Part shown: piece after piece, positions 16,281-23,251 of the stretch | How the letters are laid out: every line of letters starts with the position of its first letter | Numbering within the stretch: the first letter of the stretch is position 1 | Source of the DNA: Scatavimonas merdipullorum | Lineage (GTDB): Bacteria > Bacillota > Clostridia > Oscillospirales > Acutalibacteraceae | Reading direction: 5' to 3' | NCBI GenBank assembly: GCA_018712865.1 | Contig: DVGH01000018.1 | Span: 1-23,251 of the forward strand | DNA length: 23,251 bases | Notes under the pieces: generated by a model | The model's database searches: none | The model's input: the letters and a program-made list of their open reading frames with translations, nothing else | Told to the model about the DNA's origin: nothing | Made by a program: the position numbers and the translations under genes

Positions 16281-17908
16281 ATATTTTAATATTAAATGGC
16301 AGTCCGAAGGGAGAGCATAGCAATACATTAAAATTAACAAATGCTTTTATAGATGGCTATACACAAAGAGGCGCTGCAAATATTGATAGAATAGATATCA
16401 ACAAATTACAGATTCATCCATGTAAGGGATGCTTTGCCTGCTGGGAAAAAACACCCGGAAAATGTGTGATGCATGACGATATGTCCGGTGTTCTGAAAAA
16501 AATACTGCAGGCAGATATAATAATATATAGTTTTCCACTTTACCATTTCAGCTTGCCGTCACAGTTGAAAATGTTAATTGACAGGCTGCTGCCAATGTAT
16601 CTTCCTTTTATGGACAGTCAAGCAGATACGGGCGGGCATTTGTGCCGATATGATATAAGCGGTAAGCAATACGTCATCATTTCCACATGCGGTTTTTACA
16701 CGGCAGAGGGCAATTATACTTCTGTCAATGCACAATTTGATAAAATATATGGAAAAGGAAATTATACAACCTTGTATTGCGGGCAAGGCGAATTGTTTCG
16801 GGTCCCTGAATTAAAGGGACGAACAGAGGAGTATCTTCTAACGGTAAAGGCGGCTGGTGCAGAGTTTGCTGGTGGCGCAATTACAACAAAAACAAAAGAA
16901 AAGCTTGGGCAGCTTTTATTTCCAAGAAATGTATTTGAACAAATGGCAGATGCAAGCTGGGGTATTGAAAAAGATACGCAGAAGAAACAGAAGGTTGAAC
17001 CTTCTTTGCTTTTTACCCGGCAGATGGCTGCATTATATAATCCAGCTGCATGGGAAAATCATGATGTGGTGCTGGAGTTTTATTATATCGACATCGAAAA
17101 GACTTATCAGATTGTCCTTAAAAAAGACGGCCACACAGTGCTTACGGAAAATTTTCTGCCATACACAACAAAAATAGAAACGCCTTTTTCAGTGTGGCAA
17201 AAAATAAGCCGGGGGGAAATAAGCGGAGAACAGGCTTTGATGGAGCATCTCTATAAAGTAACGGGCGATTTTAATATCATGCTTAAATGGGACGAGTACT
17301 TTAGCGGGAACAACCGGAAGCCGGAAAAAAAGCATACAGCCTGTTCGGCGGAAAAGAATACAAACATGACCGTTATGCTGCTGCCATGGATTGCTCTATG
17401 GATTTTTATTCCCATTAGCAATTTTTGGGGAGGGATTACAGGTATTCTGCTATGTTCGGCTTTGCCGTTTTTTTTCTTAAAATTTAAACTGACCGCATTT
17501 GAATCTGTTACAATATTTGCTGTGTCGCTTATCAGTCTGCTTGCTGTCCTGGGGGTTCCGATTATTCTGCTCATCCCGTTGTCTTACTTTGCATTTGGGT
17601 TGATGTGGTTCCTAACGGTTTTTATGAAAATTCCACTTTCTGCATGGTATTCCATGAAAAATTACGGAGGAAAAGCGGCATTCAGCAATTTGTTGTTTTT
17701 GCGGACAAATCGCATTTTGACCGCTTGCTGGGGCGTTTTGTATTTCATTACGGCTGTATGCACATTCTTTTTGTTGCAGACACCGTTATCTGATTTTACC
17801 GGCATCTTTAACGCAGCCTTTCCTGTTTTAATGGGGGTGTTTACCGTGTGGTTTCAACAATGGTATCCAAAGCATTATGCTGCAGGCAGTATAAGCAAAA
17901 AACAATAG
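16277..17908 (+). CDS. Flavodoxin/NADPH-dependent FMN reductase-like protein fused to SCP2-like and multi-TM regions
   Basis: A 543-residue protein from ATG 16277 (GGAGG at 16265-16269), overlapping padR by 4 bp. Residues 1-190 are a flavodoxin-like FMN-binding domain: ILILNGSPKGEHSNT (phosphate loop) and YSFPLYHFSLPSQLKMLIDR. A Cys cluster C49-x2-C52-x2-C55-x7-C63 resembles the compact motif that holds a [4Fe-4S] cluster in iron-sulfur flavoproteins. Residues about 245-342 look like an SCP2-type lipid-binding domain (TPFSVWQKISRGEISGEQAL, then YKVTGDFNIML). Residues about 362-535 contain six or so membrane helices. The likely role is a membrane-anchored flavin reductase or quinone/xenobiotic reductase under PadR control. 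The domain calls for the middle and C-terminal parts are tentative. Confidence 0.8.
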   Translation: MNILILNGSPKGEHSNTLKLTNAFIDGYTQRGAANIDRIDINKLQIHPCKGCFACWEKTPGKCVMHDDMSGVLKKILQADIIIYSFPLYHFSLPSQLKMLIDRLLPMYLPFMDSQADTGGHLCRYDISGKQYVIISTCGFYTAEGNYTSVNAQFDKIYGKGNYTTLYCGQGELFRVPELKGRTEEYLLTVKAAGAEFAGGAITTKTKEKLGQLLFPRNVFEQMADASWGIEKDTQKKQKVEPSLLFTRQMAALYNPAAWENHDVVLEFYYIDIEKTYQIVLKKDGHTVLTENFLPYTTKIETPFSVWQKISRGEISGEQALMEHLYKVTGDFNIMLKWDEYFSGNNRKPEKKHTACSAEKNTNMTVMLLPWIALWIFIPISNFWGGITGILLCSALPFFFLKFKLTAFESVTIFAVSLISLLAVLGVPIILLIPLSYFAFGLMWFLTVFMKIPLSAWYSMKNYGGKAAFSNLLFLRTNRILTACWGVLYFITAVCTFFLLQTPLSDFTGIFNAAFPVLMGVFTVWFQQWYPKHYAAGSISKKQ

Positions 17909-18055
17909 GGCTGTATATTCTAACGACAAAAATTATTTTGCAGATGCGTAGCATCACCTTGTTTTAAAGCATCTGTAGTCTATTGCCCGTGCGGGAGTAT
18001 GATTGCCCTATTTCAGGTTTTAGCAATGGTATTTGCCAGGTACCGCAAACAAGGG

Positions 18056-18090
18056 AAAGCGTATCCCCAATATTGGGATACGCTTTTTTA
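18056..18090 (+). terminator. Terminator of the PadR/flavodoxin unit
   Basis: A perfect 12-bp stem, AAAGCGTATCCC (18056-18067) with 18075-18086, has loop CAATATT and a trailing T run. It lies 148 bp after the stop codon between convergent genes and may also serve the minus-strand LysM gene, with a weaker U tract in that direction. The 17909-18055 stretch holds only a small repeat, CAGATGC/GCATCTG (17941-17975). Confidence 0.8.
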
Positions 18091-18138
18091 AATTTTGTGC
18101 AAGTATACGCCGATGCGCTTTTTAAATGTCGCCAGCCT

Positions 18139-18190
18139 GCCAAGCTTCCCCAGTGGCTATGGTGGCTTAACATGCAGTGCATAGCTTGGC
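18139..18190. repeat. Imperfect hairpin downstream of the LysM-GH18 gene
   Basis: GCCAAGCT (18139-18146) and AGCTTGGC (18183-18190) form an 8-bp inverted repeat enclosing a smaller one, ATGCA-G-TGCAT (18172-18182). It lies 20 bp past the stop codon of the minus-strand gene. It could be part of its 3' end; there is no clear T tract on the minus strand. Confidence 0.35.
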
Positions 18191-18209
18191 TTTAAGTAAG
18201 GCGGCTATT

Positions 18210-19493
18210 CTATTGTGTCGTCCGATTGATCGTATAAGCCGCGCTGATATACGACCAGTTTTGCGCAAATGGCCGCATAATATTCCAATATCCTGCGCCC
18301 CGCAAAGAAAACTCATCAATTAAATTAAACTTTTGCCGGATGCTGCGTACATCTTCAAACCAAACGACGTGCGCCTGCCCGTTGCTGTCCCGGTAATTGA
18401 AATAAGGGGACTGCGCAGTCTGGTCAAATTGTATCGAGGCGTTGTAACGCGCGGCAAGTGCAACGGCTTCCTGCGCACCTAAAACGGTAGCCTGTGTAAC
18501 ACCCTGCACAAACGGCAGCGGCCAGTCGTAGCCATAGGTTGGAACTCCCATCATAATTTTCTGCGGCGGGATTTCTGTCACAGCGTAGCTTACAACTTCA
18601 CGCACACGGTTGATCGGCGCAATCGCCATAGGCGGCCCATAGGTATAGCCCCATTCATAGGTCATCAGCAAAACGGTATCGGCTATTGCGCCAATACGGC
18701 CGTAATCATGTGCTTCATATAACAGGCCCTCCTGTGTTGCAGAAGTTTTAGGGGCAAGGTCGGTGTTCAGAAAGAAGCCATACACATGCAAGCGTGCCGC
18801 CGCATTTTCAAGAAAGGCTACATAAGCGGCCACATCCTGCGGGTCAATGTATTCAAAATCAGAATCCAGGCCGACATATCCCTTTTCCAGCATAACGCTG
18901 ATAATATTGTCAAGCACTTTGTTCTGCAATTCAATATCACGAAATAAAAGGCTTGCACGTTCTGTACTGAAATTGCCGTTTTCTGTCATGGAAGAAAGCA
19001 GCATAACGGGCGCCGTATTAAATGTATAGGCAGCATTGATCAGGGGTTGGTCATCAATGGGGATCAGCGTACCGTCTTCGGTAAAGCCATATCCGAAAAT
19101 GGTCAGATAGGTCATAGACGGCAGCGCACGCCGCAGTACCGGCATACGGATATAGGGGTATGCGTATCCGTTTATATATAGCCCGCGTATTCTGTCGTTG
19201 TCAAAGCGTATAGTAAGCGTCTGCCCCGGATACAGCGGCGCGTTTGCAAGGTCCGGGTTGTTTTGCACAAGCGTTATAACAGAAATACCATAGCGGCTTG
19301 CAATCGTATACAGCGTATCGTCAGGGAGGACCGTATAGGTTTCCGACGGAATAAGAATCAGCAGAGCCTGGCCGGTTACAAGCCTCTGTTCCGGCGTAAG
19401 TCCATTGTCGGTTAAAATGCGCTGTACAGAAGTACCGTATCTTTGGGCGATGCCTGTAAGCGTATCGCCCCGTTGGACCGTATGAATGGTCAT
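18210..19493 (-). CDS. LysM-domain glycoside hydrolase family 18 protein (SleL/YaaH-like)
   Basis: A 427-residue protein from ATG 19493, with GGAGGG 9 nt upstream. Two LysM peptidoglycan-binding domains (residues 2-48 and 52-97) precede a GH18 catalytic domain (about 103-420). The catalytic motif is GLDSDFEYI, giving D210-x-D212-x-E214 with Glu214 as predicted acid. Domain order and size match SleL/YaaH, the spore-cortex N-acetylglucosaminidase of Bacillus and Clostridium (about 430 residues). As in those proteins there is no signal peptide; the forespore-made enzyme is placed in the spore by other means. This suggests, but does not prove, that the organism forms spores. GH18-LysM homologues also occur in asporogenous Clostridia. 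It is a single-gene unit, divergent from the CmpB-type gene. Confidence 0.88.
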   Translation of the reverse strand: MTIHTVQRGDTLTGIAQRYGTSVQRILTDNGLTPEQRLVTGQALLILIPSETYTVLPDDTLYTIASRYGISVITLVQNNPDLANAPLYPGQTLTIRFDNDRIRGLYINGYAYPYIRMPVLRRALPSMTYLTIFGYGFTEDGTLIPIDDQPLINAAYTFNTAPVMLLSSMTENGNFSTERASLLFRDIELQNKVLDNIISVMLEKGYVGLDSDFEYIDPQDVAAYVAFLENAAARLHVYGFFLNTDLAPKTSATQEGLLYEAHDYGRIGAIADTVLLMTYEWGYTYGPPMAIAPINRVREVVSYAVTEIPPQKIMMGVPTYGYDWPLPFVQGVTQATVLGAQEAVALAARYNASIQFDQTAQSPYFNYRDSNGQAHVVWFEDVRSIRQKFNLIDEFSLRGAGYWNIMRPFAQNWSYISAAYTINRTTQ

Positions 19494-19549
19494 GGAAGTA
19501 ATCCCTCCATTGTGCTTTTTTACAGGTTATGTGCAGCCTTAAGCTTTGG

Positions 19550-19610
19550 TGCGGCAAAAACGGTATGCCTTTTGTTGCAATGCCTCCGTGTACCTTTGTG
19601 TTTTGCCGCA
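19550..19610. repeat. Long-loop inverted repeat in the divergent intergenic region
   Basis: TGCGGCAAAA (19550-19559) and TTTTGCCGCA (19601-19610) are perfect 10-bp arms with 41 bases between; GGTA/TACC can add an inner helix. It lies 57-117 bp upstream of the LysM-GH18 start, in its probable leader or promoter. Could be a regulator site or RNA hairpin. Confidence 0.45.
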
Positions 19611-19654
19611 AAAAAGGACGGTTACTTGTAATGTTTGCCAATGCTCCTGCTAAA

Positions 19655-19682
19655 TTGACAAGCCCCTGAATTATGCTATAAT
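19655..19682 (+). promoter_or_regulatory. Promoter of the CmpB-type/dusB unit
   Basis: TTGACA (19655-19660), a 16-base spacer and an extended -10, TGCTATAAT (19674-19682). Both hexamers are perfect. It sits 52 bp upstream of the GTG start of the membrane-protein gene. Confidence 0.85.
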
Positions 19683-19734
19683 AATCGCATATGCAGACCC
19701 GGATGGATAAACAAAGCAGATAAGAGGTGAGCTT

Positions 19735-20730
19735 GTGGAAAAAAAGCAAAACGGGATAGATTTTATAGCTGAACAGAAAGAAAAGGACATACAAAAAGAA
19801 GAGGCAACGTCTTTGCAGCCTGACAGGCAGCCGGAAAGCATGGCAGAACAAACCGGTACAAATACCTCAAAGACTGCACAGGAGGAAAAATTGCAGCGCC
19901 GCATAGGCGTATGGATCGGCGGAAAACGGTATATCAGGCTCAAAAGCAAACGGCATCCCGGTGAAAAAGAGCCGGTGCAGCCAGAAAAAAAAGAAAGCTT
20001 TGCAAAGGGGCTGAATTTTTATAAGCTGTTTTGGGTGTTTTTTATTGGCGCGTTTATTGGCGTAGTATTGGAAGTGATTTTCTGCCTGATCGTAGACCAC
20101 CATTATGAGTCGCGCAAGGGCGTAATTTATGGACCGTTTAATCCGGTTTACGGTTTTGGCGCGGTACTCATGACAATGGCGCTTTACTGGCTGCGCAAAA
20201 AAAACAGCGTTTGGATATTTGTGTGTGGCGCCGTGCTCGGTGCGGCGTTTGAGTATATATGCAGCTGGTATCAGGAAACGTTTCTGGGTACGGTCTCATG
20301 GGATTACAGCGACATGATCGGGAATATAGGCGGAAGAACAAGCCTGCTATATGCGCTGTTTTGGGGCGCGCTTGCCATTGCCTGGATCAAGCTGATTTAT
20401 CCTTTCTTATCCAGAATGATTGAAAAAATCCCCAATCGGATAGGAAAGGCGTTAACATGGGTGCTTGCTATATTTATGGCCTTTAATTGCTTGATCTCTG
20501 CCGCTGCGGTCAACCGTATGTCTGCCCGTCATGAGGGTGTAGAGGCCAGGAGCGCGTTTGATGTGTTTCTGGACGAAACATATCCCGATGAATTTTTAAC
20601 GCAGATCTATACACATATGGCGTATTCTGACGGGACGCAGACGGACGCTAAGCTGAAAGCAGACGAGCCTGCTTCAGATTCAGCAACGGAGCCTGCAACT
20701 GAAAAGACGGAAGCATCCGTTGCAGGGTAA
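19735..20730 (+). CDS. CmpB-type putative ABC transporter permease membrane protein (PF06541-like)
   Basis: A 331-residue protein starting at GTG 19735 behind GAGGTGA. The N-terminal ~95 residues are charged and hydrophilic, with Gln/Glu/Lys runs, and probably cytoplasmic and disordered. The membrane part (about 98-265) has four to five helices. It carries the family signature GVIYGPFNPVYGFG (129-142) and a second conserved block EYICSWYQETFLGTVSWDY. The C-terminal ~60 residues are acidic and Thr/Ala-rich. The family is annotated as putative ABC-transporter permease, but no ATPase or binding protein is encoded nearby, so the name should be taken lightly. It is 42 bp upstream of dusB, with only an imperfect coding-region repeat (CCTGCAA/TTGCAGG) between, so co-transcription is likely. 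Confidence 0.8.
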   Translation: MEKKQNGIDFIAEQKEKDIQKEEATSLQPDRQPESMAEQTGTNTSKTAQEEKLQRRIGVWIGGKRYIRLKSKRHPGEKEPVQPEKKESFAKGLNFYKLFWVFFIGAFIGVVLEVIFCLIVDHHYESRKGVIYGPFNPVYGFGAVLMTMALYWLRKKNSVWIFVCGAVLGAAFEYICSWYQETFLGTVSWDYSDMIGNIGGRTSLLYALFWGALAIAWIKLIYPFLSRMIEKIPNRIGKALTWVLAIFMAFNCLISAAAVNRMSARHEGVEARSAFDVFLDETYPDEFLTQIYTHMAYSDGTQTDAKLKADEPASDSATEPATEKTEASVAG

Positions 20731-20772
20731 GGGGATGAAAAAGCAATTCTGAGGGAAAAGACAGGGAAGAAC

Positions 20773-21744
20773 ATGAACATAGGGAATGTTATAATAAACG
20801 GCTATGCGGCGCTGGCGCCTATGGCCGGGGTTGCAGACAGGGCCTTCAGAGAGCTCTGCAAGGACTTTGGCGCTTCTTACGTGGTAAGTGAAATGGTCAG
20901 CGCCAAGGGGGTGTCTTTTCACAGCGAAAAATCTATAGAGCTCATGCAAGTTACAGCCAAAGAACGCCCGGCCGCTGTGCAGCTTTTTGGCAGTGAGCCG
21001 CAGGCGATTGCATCGGCGGCAAAGACAGCAATGCGTTTTTCACCGGATGTTATAGATATTAATATGGGCTGCCCCGCGCCTAAAATCAGTGGAAACGGCA
21101 GCGGTTGCGCTTTGATGAAGACGCCAAAGCTCTGCGCGCAAATTGTCAGGGCTGTAAAAGAGGCGGTGGATATACCCGTTACCGTTAAAATACGCAAAGG
21201 CTGGGACGACCTGCACACAAACGCCGTAGAGGTGGCTTTACGCTGTGAAGAAGCGGGCGCAGACGCCGTTACCGTGCATGGAAGGACTCGGCAGCAGTTT
21301 TATGCGGGCTGTGCAGACCTGGAAATTATTTGGAAGGTCAAACAGGCGCTGAGCGTGCCGGTGATTGGCAACGGGGATATTACATCGCCGCAGGCGGCGG
21401 CGCAAATGCTGGAAGAAACCGGCTGCGATATGCTCATGATCGGTAGGGGAGCGCTGGGGAACCCATGGATTTTTGCACAAATTCATGCATGGCTTTCCGA
21501 TATGCGCTTATTACCGCCGCCTTCTGTGGAGGAAAAGCTGACGGTCATGCGCAGGCATATAAAAGCAATTTGTGCGTATAAAGGGCAGGCGCATGGCATG
21601 AAGGAAGCAAGAAAGCATGTAGCATGGTATTTAAAGGGATTTAACGGCGCGGCACGCTTTCGGGAAGAGGCCGGACGACTTTGCTCTTTAGAGGATCTGG
21701 ACCGGCTGATTTGTAATGTACACCGTGCAAATGCAGGAAGATAG
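20773..21744 (+). CDS. dusB: tRNA-dihydrouridine synthase
   Basis: A 323-residue FMN-dependent enzyme that reduces uridine to dihydrouridine in tRNA D-loops. ATG 20773 follows AGGGA. It shows the TIM-barrel start APMAGVADRAFR, then VQLFGSEP and INMGCPAPK with catalytic Cys100. GNGSGCALM, VTVKIRKGW, VTVHGRTRQQFYAG, VIGNGDI and MIGRGALGNPW are the remaining FMN and substrate motifs. The length and C-terminal helical tRNA-binding region fit DusB of Bacillota. It shares the upstream promoter with the CmpB-type gene and lies 22 bp before the exported transglutaminase-like gene. Confidence 0.95.
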   Translation: MNIGNVIINGYAALAPMAGVADRAFRELCKDFGASYVVSEMVSAKGVSFHSEKSIELMQVTAKERPAAVQLFGSEPQAIASAAKTAMRFSPDVIDINMGCPAPKISGNGSGCALMKTPKLCAQIVRAVKEAVDIPVTVKIRKGWDDLHTNAVEVALRCEEAGADAVTVHGRTRQQFYAGCADLEIIWKVKQALSVPVIGNGDITSPQAAAQMLEETGCDMLMIGRGALGNPWIFAQIHAWLSDMRLLPPPSVEEKLTVMRRHIKAICAYKGQAHGMKEARKHVAWYLKGFNGAARFREEAGRLCSLEDLDRLICNVHRANAGR

Positions 21745-21766
21745 CGGAAAGGCGGGGCGTTCGTTT

Positions 21767-22258
21767 ATGTATAAAAAGTGGCTTTTGGCGGTACTTGCGC
21801 TTGTCATCATCTGCATTTGCTCCTCGTGCGCCTCTTTTGCGCCCCTGTATGAGCGTCTGGTGCAAGATACGTTCTCTTCTTATACGCAGATAGAGCAGTA
21901 TGATTACGTTGCACGGGAAGGCTATAGCTATAAGCCCGCTACCTTTGGCTACAGCGCTTTGGACAGCCAGGAGCAACAGGTTTATCAACAACTTGAAAAG
22001 GCGGTTTACCAAATTTCTGAGAGAGCAGACAGCCTATATGGCAGCTACCCGATCCAAACAATCCAAACGGATGCCTCTTTCAGCGAAGCACGTTTTTATA
22101 AGGTGGCGGCCGCTTTTGAAATAGATCATCCGCAGGTATTTTGGCTGGATGGGGTTTACGTCTGTCAGGATTATGCCCAGGGGCGCTCTTTTCAAATGTA
22201 TTCGCATCTGTCGGCAGAGGCCTGTAACCAGGCACAGGCCGTTTTCATCGCCAGCTAA
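21767..22258 (+). CDS. Exported transglutaminase-like protein, N-terminal part (frameshifted)
   Basis: ATG 21767 with AAGGCGGGG upstream opens a 163-residue frame that stops at TAA 22256. A hydrophobic signal segment, KWLLAVLALVIICICSSCA, ends in a Cys that might be a lipoprotein site, although the lipobox is poor. The mature part (QIEQYDYVAREGYSYK through YKVAAAFEIDHPQVFWLDGVYV) resembles the N-terminal region of clostridial transglutaminase-like proteins. The catalytic domain follows in the -1 frame from about 22245. This frame is therefore one end of a single gene split by an indel, or by programmed frameshifting. Confidence 0.7.
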   Translation: MYKKWLLAVLALVIICICSSCASFAPLYERLVQDTFSSYTQIEQYDYVAREGYSYKPATFGYSALDSQEQQVYQQLEKAVYQISERADSLYGSYPIQTIQTDASFSEARFYKVAAAFEIDHPQVFWLDGVYVCQDYAQGRSFQMYSHLSAEACNQAQAVFIAS

Positions 22259-22266
22259 GAAATATC

Positions 22267-23061
22267 GTGGAGCTGGTGCCGCAGGGCTTGAGCGAATACG
22301 AACGGGAGCTTTTCCTGCACGACTATATCATAGATTCCTGCACGTATGTCGACGACGGAGAATGGTCGCGTTACTCTCCTTACGGCGCGATTGTGAACAA
22401 GCAGGCTGTGTGCGAAGGCTACAGTGAAGCGCTTCAGCTTCTTTTCAGCTGCGTGGGCATTGAATCGTGCGTGCTGTTTGGCGAATACGAAAACGAAGCA
22501 CACGAATGGAATCTTGTTAAGATCAACGGTGAATGGTATCATCTGGATGCAACATGGAACGACATGGACCAGGATGTATCAGAGGCAGATGACCACTTGT
22601 ATTTTAATATAAGCGATGCCGTTATTGAAAGCAACGACCATACTATTGCGCCGTTGTACAGCAGTATGACAGAAGAAGATGTGTGCAATGCCGATGAGGA
22701 ATATATTGCGCTGTTCAATTTATTTGTACCCCGGTGTGAATCTTTACAACAGAATTTCTTTTATCAAAACGGTGCGTTTATTACAAGGCTGGACGGCACG
22801 CTGGAAGAACAGCCGCTGGGGAAAATGGCGGAGCTGGCGGAAGAGAAAGAAGCGCCTGAAATTTATCTGCTGCTTGATCAGGGCATTTCCATGCAGCAGG
22901 CAGACGACGCTTTATTTGAACAGGAGCCGTATCTTTTCTTTTCCTATGCAAACGCGGTCAATCAAATGGGTGGGGAAAACCAACTGGACGATACCTCTAC
23001 CTTTACCTACAGCATGCCGGGTTATAACAACCTGATTATTGCACAGTTGCAATATCGCTAA
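22267..23061 (+). CDS. Transglutaminase-like protein, catalytic part (frameshifted)
   Basis: This frame carries the catalytic domain of the preceding gene. The first in-frame GTG (22267) has no ribosome site, so separate translation is doubtful. The frame is open upstream to about 22240 and would read HRQLRNIVELVPQGLSEYER when joined. The papain-like triad is visible: Cys in QAVCEGYSEALQLL (codon 22411), His in EAHEWNLVKINGEWYH (codon 22501) and Asp in HLDATWND (codon 22546). About 155 further residues form a hydrophilic tail without known motifs. Proteins of this superfamily act outside the cell as proteases or cross-linkers; the target is unknown. A weak hairpin follows the stop codon. Confidence 0.75.
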   Translation: MELVPQGLSEYERELFLHDYIIDSCTYVDDGEWSRYSPYGAIVNKQAVCEGYSEALQLLFSCVGIESCVLFGEYENEAHEWNLVKINGEWYHLDATWNDMDQDVSEADDHLYFNISDAVIESNDHTIAPLYSSMTEEDVCNADEEYIALFNLFVPRCESLQQNFFYQNGAFITRLDGTLEEQPLGKMAELAEEKEAPEIYLLLDQGISMQQADDALFEQEPYLFFSYANAVNQMGGENQLDDTSTFTYSMPGYNNLIIAQLQYR

Positions 23062-23070
23062 AATAAAAAT

Positions 23071-23099
23071 AAAAGGCTGCAAGCATTTTTCCAGCTTTT
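23071..23099 (+). terminator. Weak terminator after the transglutaminase-like gene
   Basis: AAAA-G-GCTG (23071-23079) pairs with CAGC-TTTT (23092-23099) with one bulged G. The stem is short and loop long, so termination may be inefficient. Confidence 0.35.
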
Positions 23100-23138
23100 G
23101 ACTGTACCTATTTGCTGGAGAAATCCCGAAAAAGGGAC

Positions 23139-23167
23139 TTGACAAAGGGGGAAGGGAAAGATATAAT
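23139..23167 (+). promoter_or_regulatory. Strong promoter for a gene beyond the right edge
   Basis: TTGACA (23139-23144), a 17-base purine-rich spacer and TATAAT (23162-23167) are both perfect consensus. The transcript leader (about 23174-23230) is unusually purine-rich. Confidence 0.85.
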
Positions 23168-23231
23168 AGGGAGGCTGCGCAAAAGGGAAGCACGCAGGCG
23201 AAAAAAAGGATAAAAAAAGGGAAGAAACAGG

Positions 23232-23251
23232 TTGACAAAACACAGGAAGCG
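23232..23251 (+). CDS. Possible start of the next gene (TTG), cut by the window edge
   Basis: TTG 23232 follows AGGGAAG (23218-23224) with 7-base spacing and encodes MTKHRK before the edge. It fits the upstream promoter. The same bases, TTGACA, could be a second -35 box, so this call is weak. Confidence 0.25.

Noticed and set aside
22267..22269. GTG as an independent start for the transglutaminase domain
   Set aside because: No ribosome site lies upstream, and the frame continues upstream across the T run into sequence matching the N-terminal half.
1..23251. CRISPR arrays, insertion sequences, phage or conjugation genes
   Set aside because: No regularly spaced repeats, transposase, integrase, att-like tRNA duplication or relaxase was seen; the tRNA ends show no repeated 3' copy.

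Overview
The window reads as chromosome of a low-to-mid GC Gram-positive anaerobe, most likely a gut-type member of class Clostridia (Bacillota). This rests on strong AGGAGG-like ribosome sites, TTGACA/TATAAT promoters, CCA-encoding tRNA genes, TTG and GTG starts, and families common in Clostridia: CotH kinase, a NusG domain II protein beside a Gx transporter, a PaaK ligase with an ACT protein, and a LysM-GH18 spore or wall hydrolase. No genus can be assigned from sequence alone. No CRISPR array, insertion sequence, phage gene or origin was seen.

Layout. Bases 3-8018 hold a giant exported CotH-kinase protein, cut by the left edge. A 51-residue Asp-Pro-rich peptide follows and a terminator closes the unit. 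Next is a two-gene unit, NusG domain II protein plus Gx transporter (8349-9294). Then comes a long, potentially structured leader and a two-gene unit (9631-11626): a potassium-channel-type protein without a cytosolic RCK domain, and a sugar-kinase-fold protein whose motif order indicates a circular permutation. A perfect 24-bp hairpin terminator closes this unit. The paaK and ACT genes (11910-13697) face a convergent apgM-type phosphoglycerate mutase gene (13750-14961, minus strand) across a shared hairpin.

Two tRNA genes, Gln(CUG) and Pro(CGG), each have their own terminator (15143-15387). A PadR regulator with a textbook promoter and a nested inverted-repeat operator is translationally coupled to an unusual membrane-anchored flavodoxin/Fe-S-type protein (15732-17908). 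A LysM-GH18 hydrolase (minus strand) is divergent from a plus-strand group of CmpB-type membrane protein, dusB and a transglutaminase-like exported protein. The last is split by an apparent one-base frameshift at a T run. The window ends in a strong promoter for the next gene.

The most unusual items are the circularly permuted ROK-like kinase beside the ion channel, the PadR-controlled Cys-motif flavodoxin fused to an SCP2-like and a multi-TM region, and the CotH giant paired with a tiny acidic peptide. The rest is ordinary housekeeping or accessory sequence.
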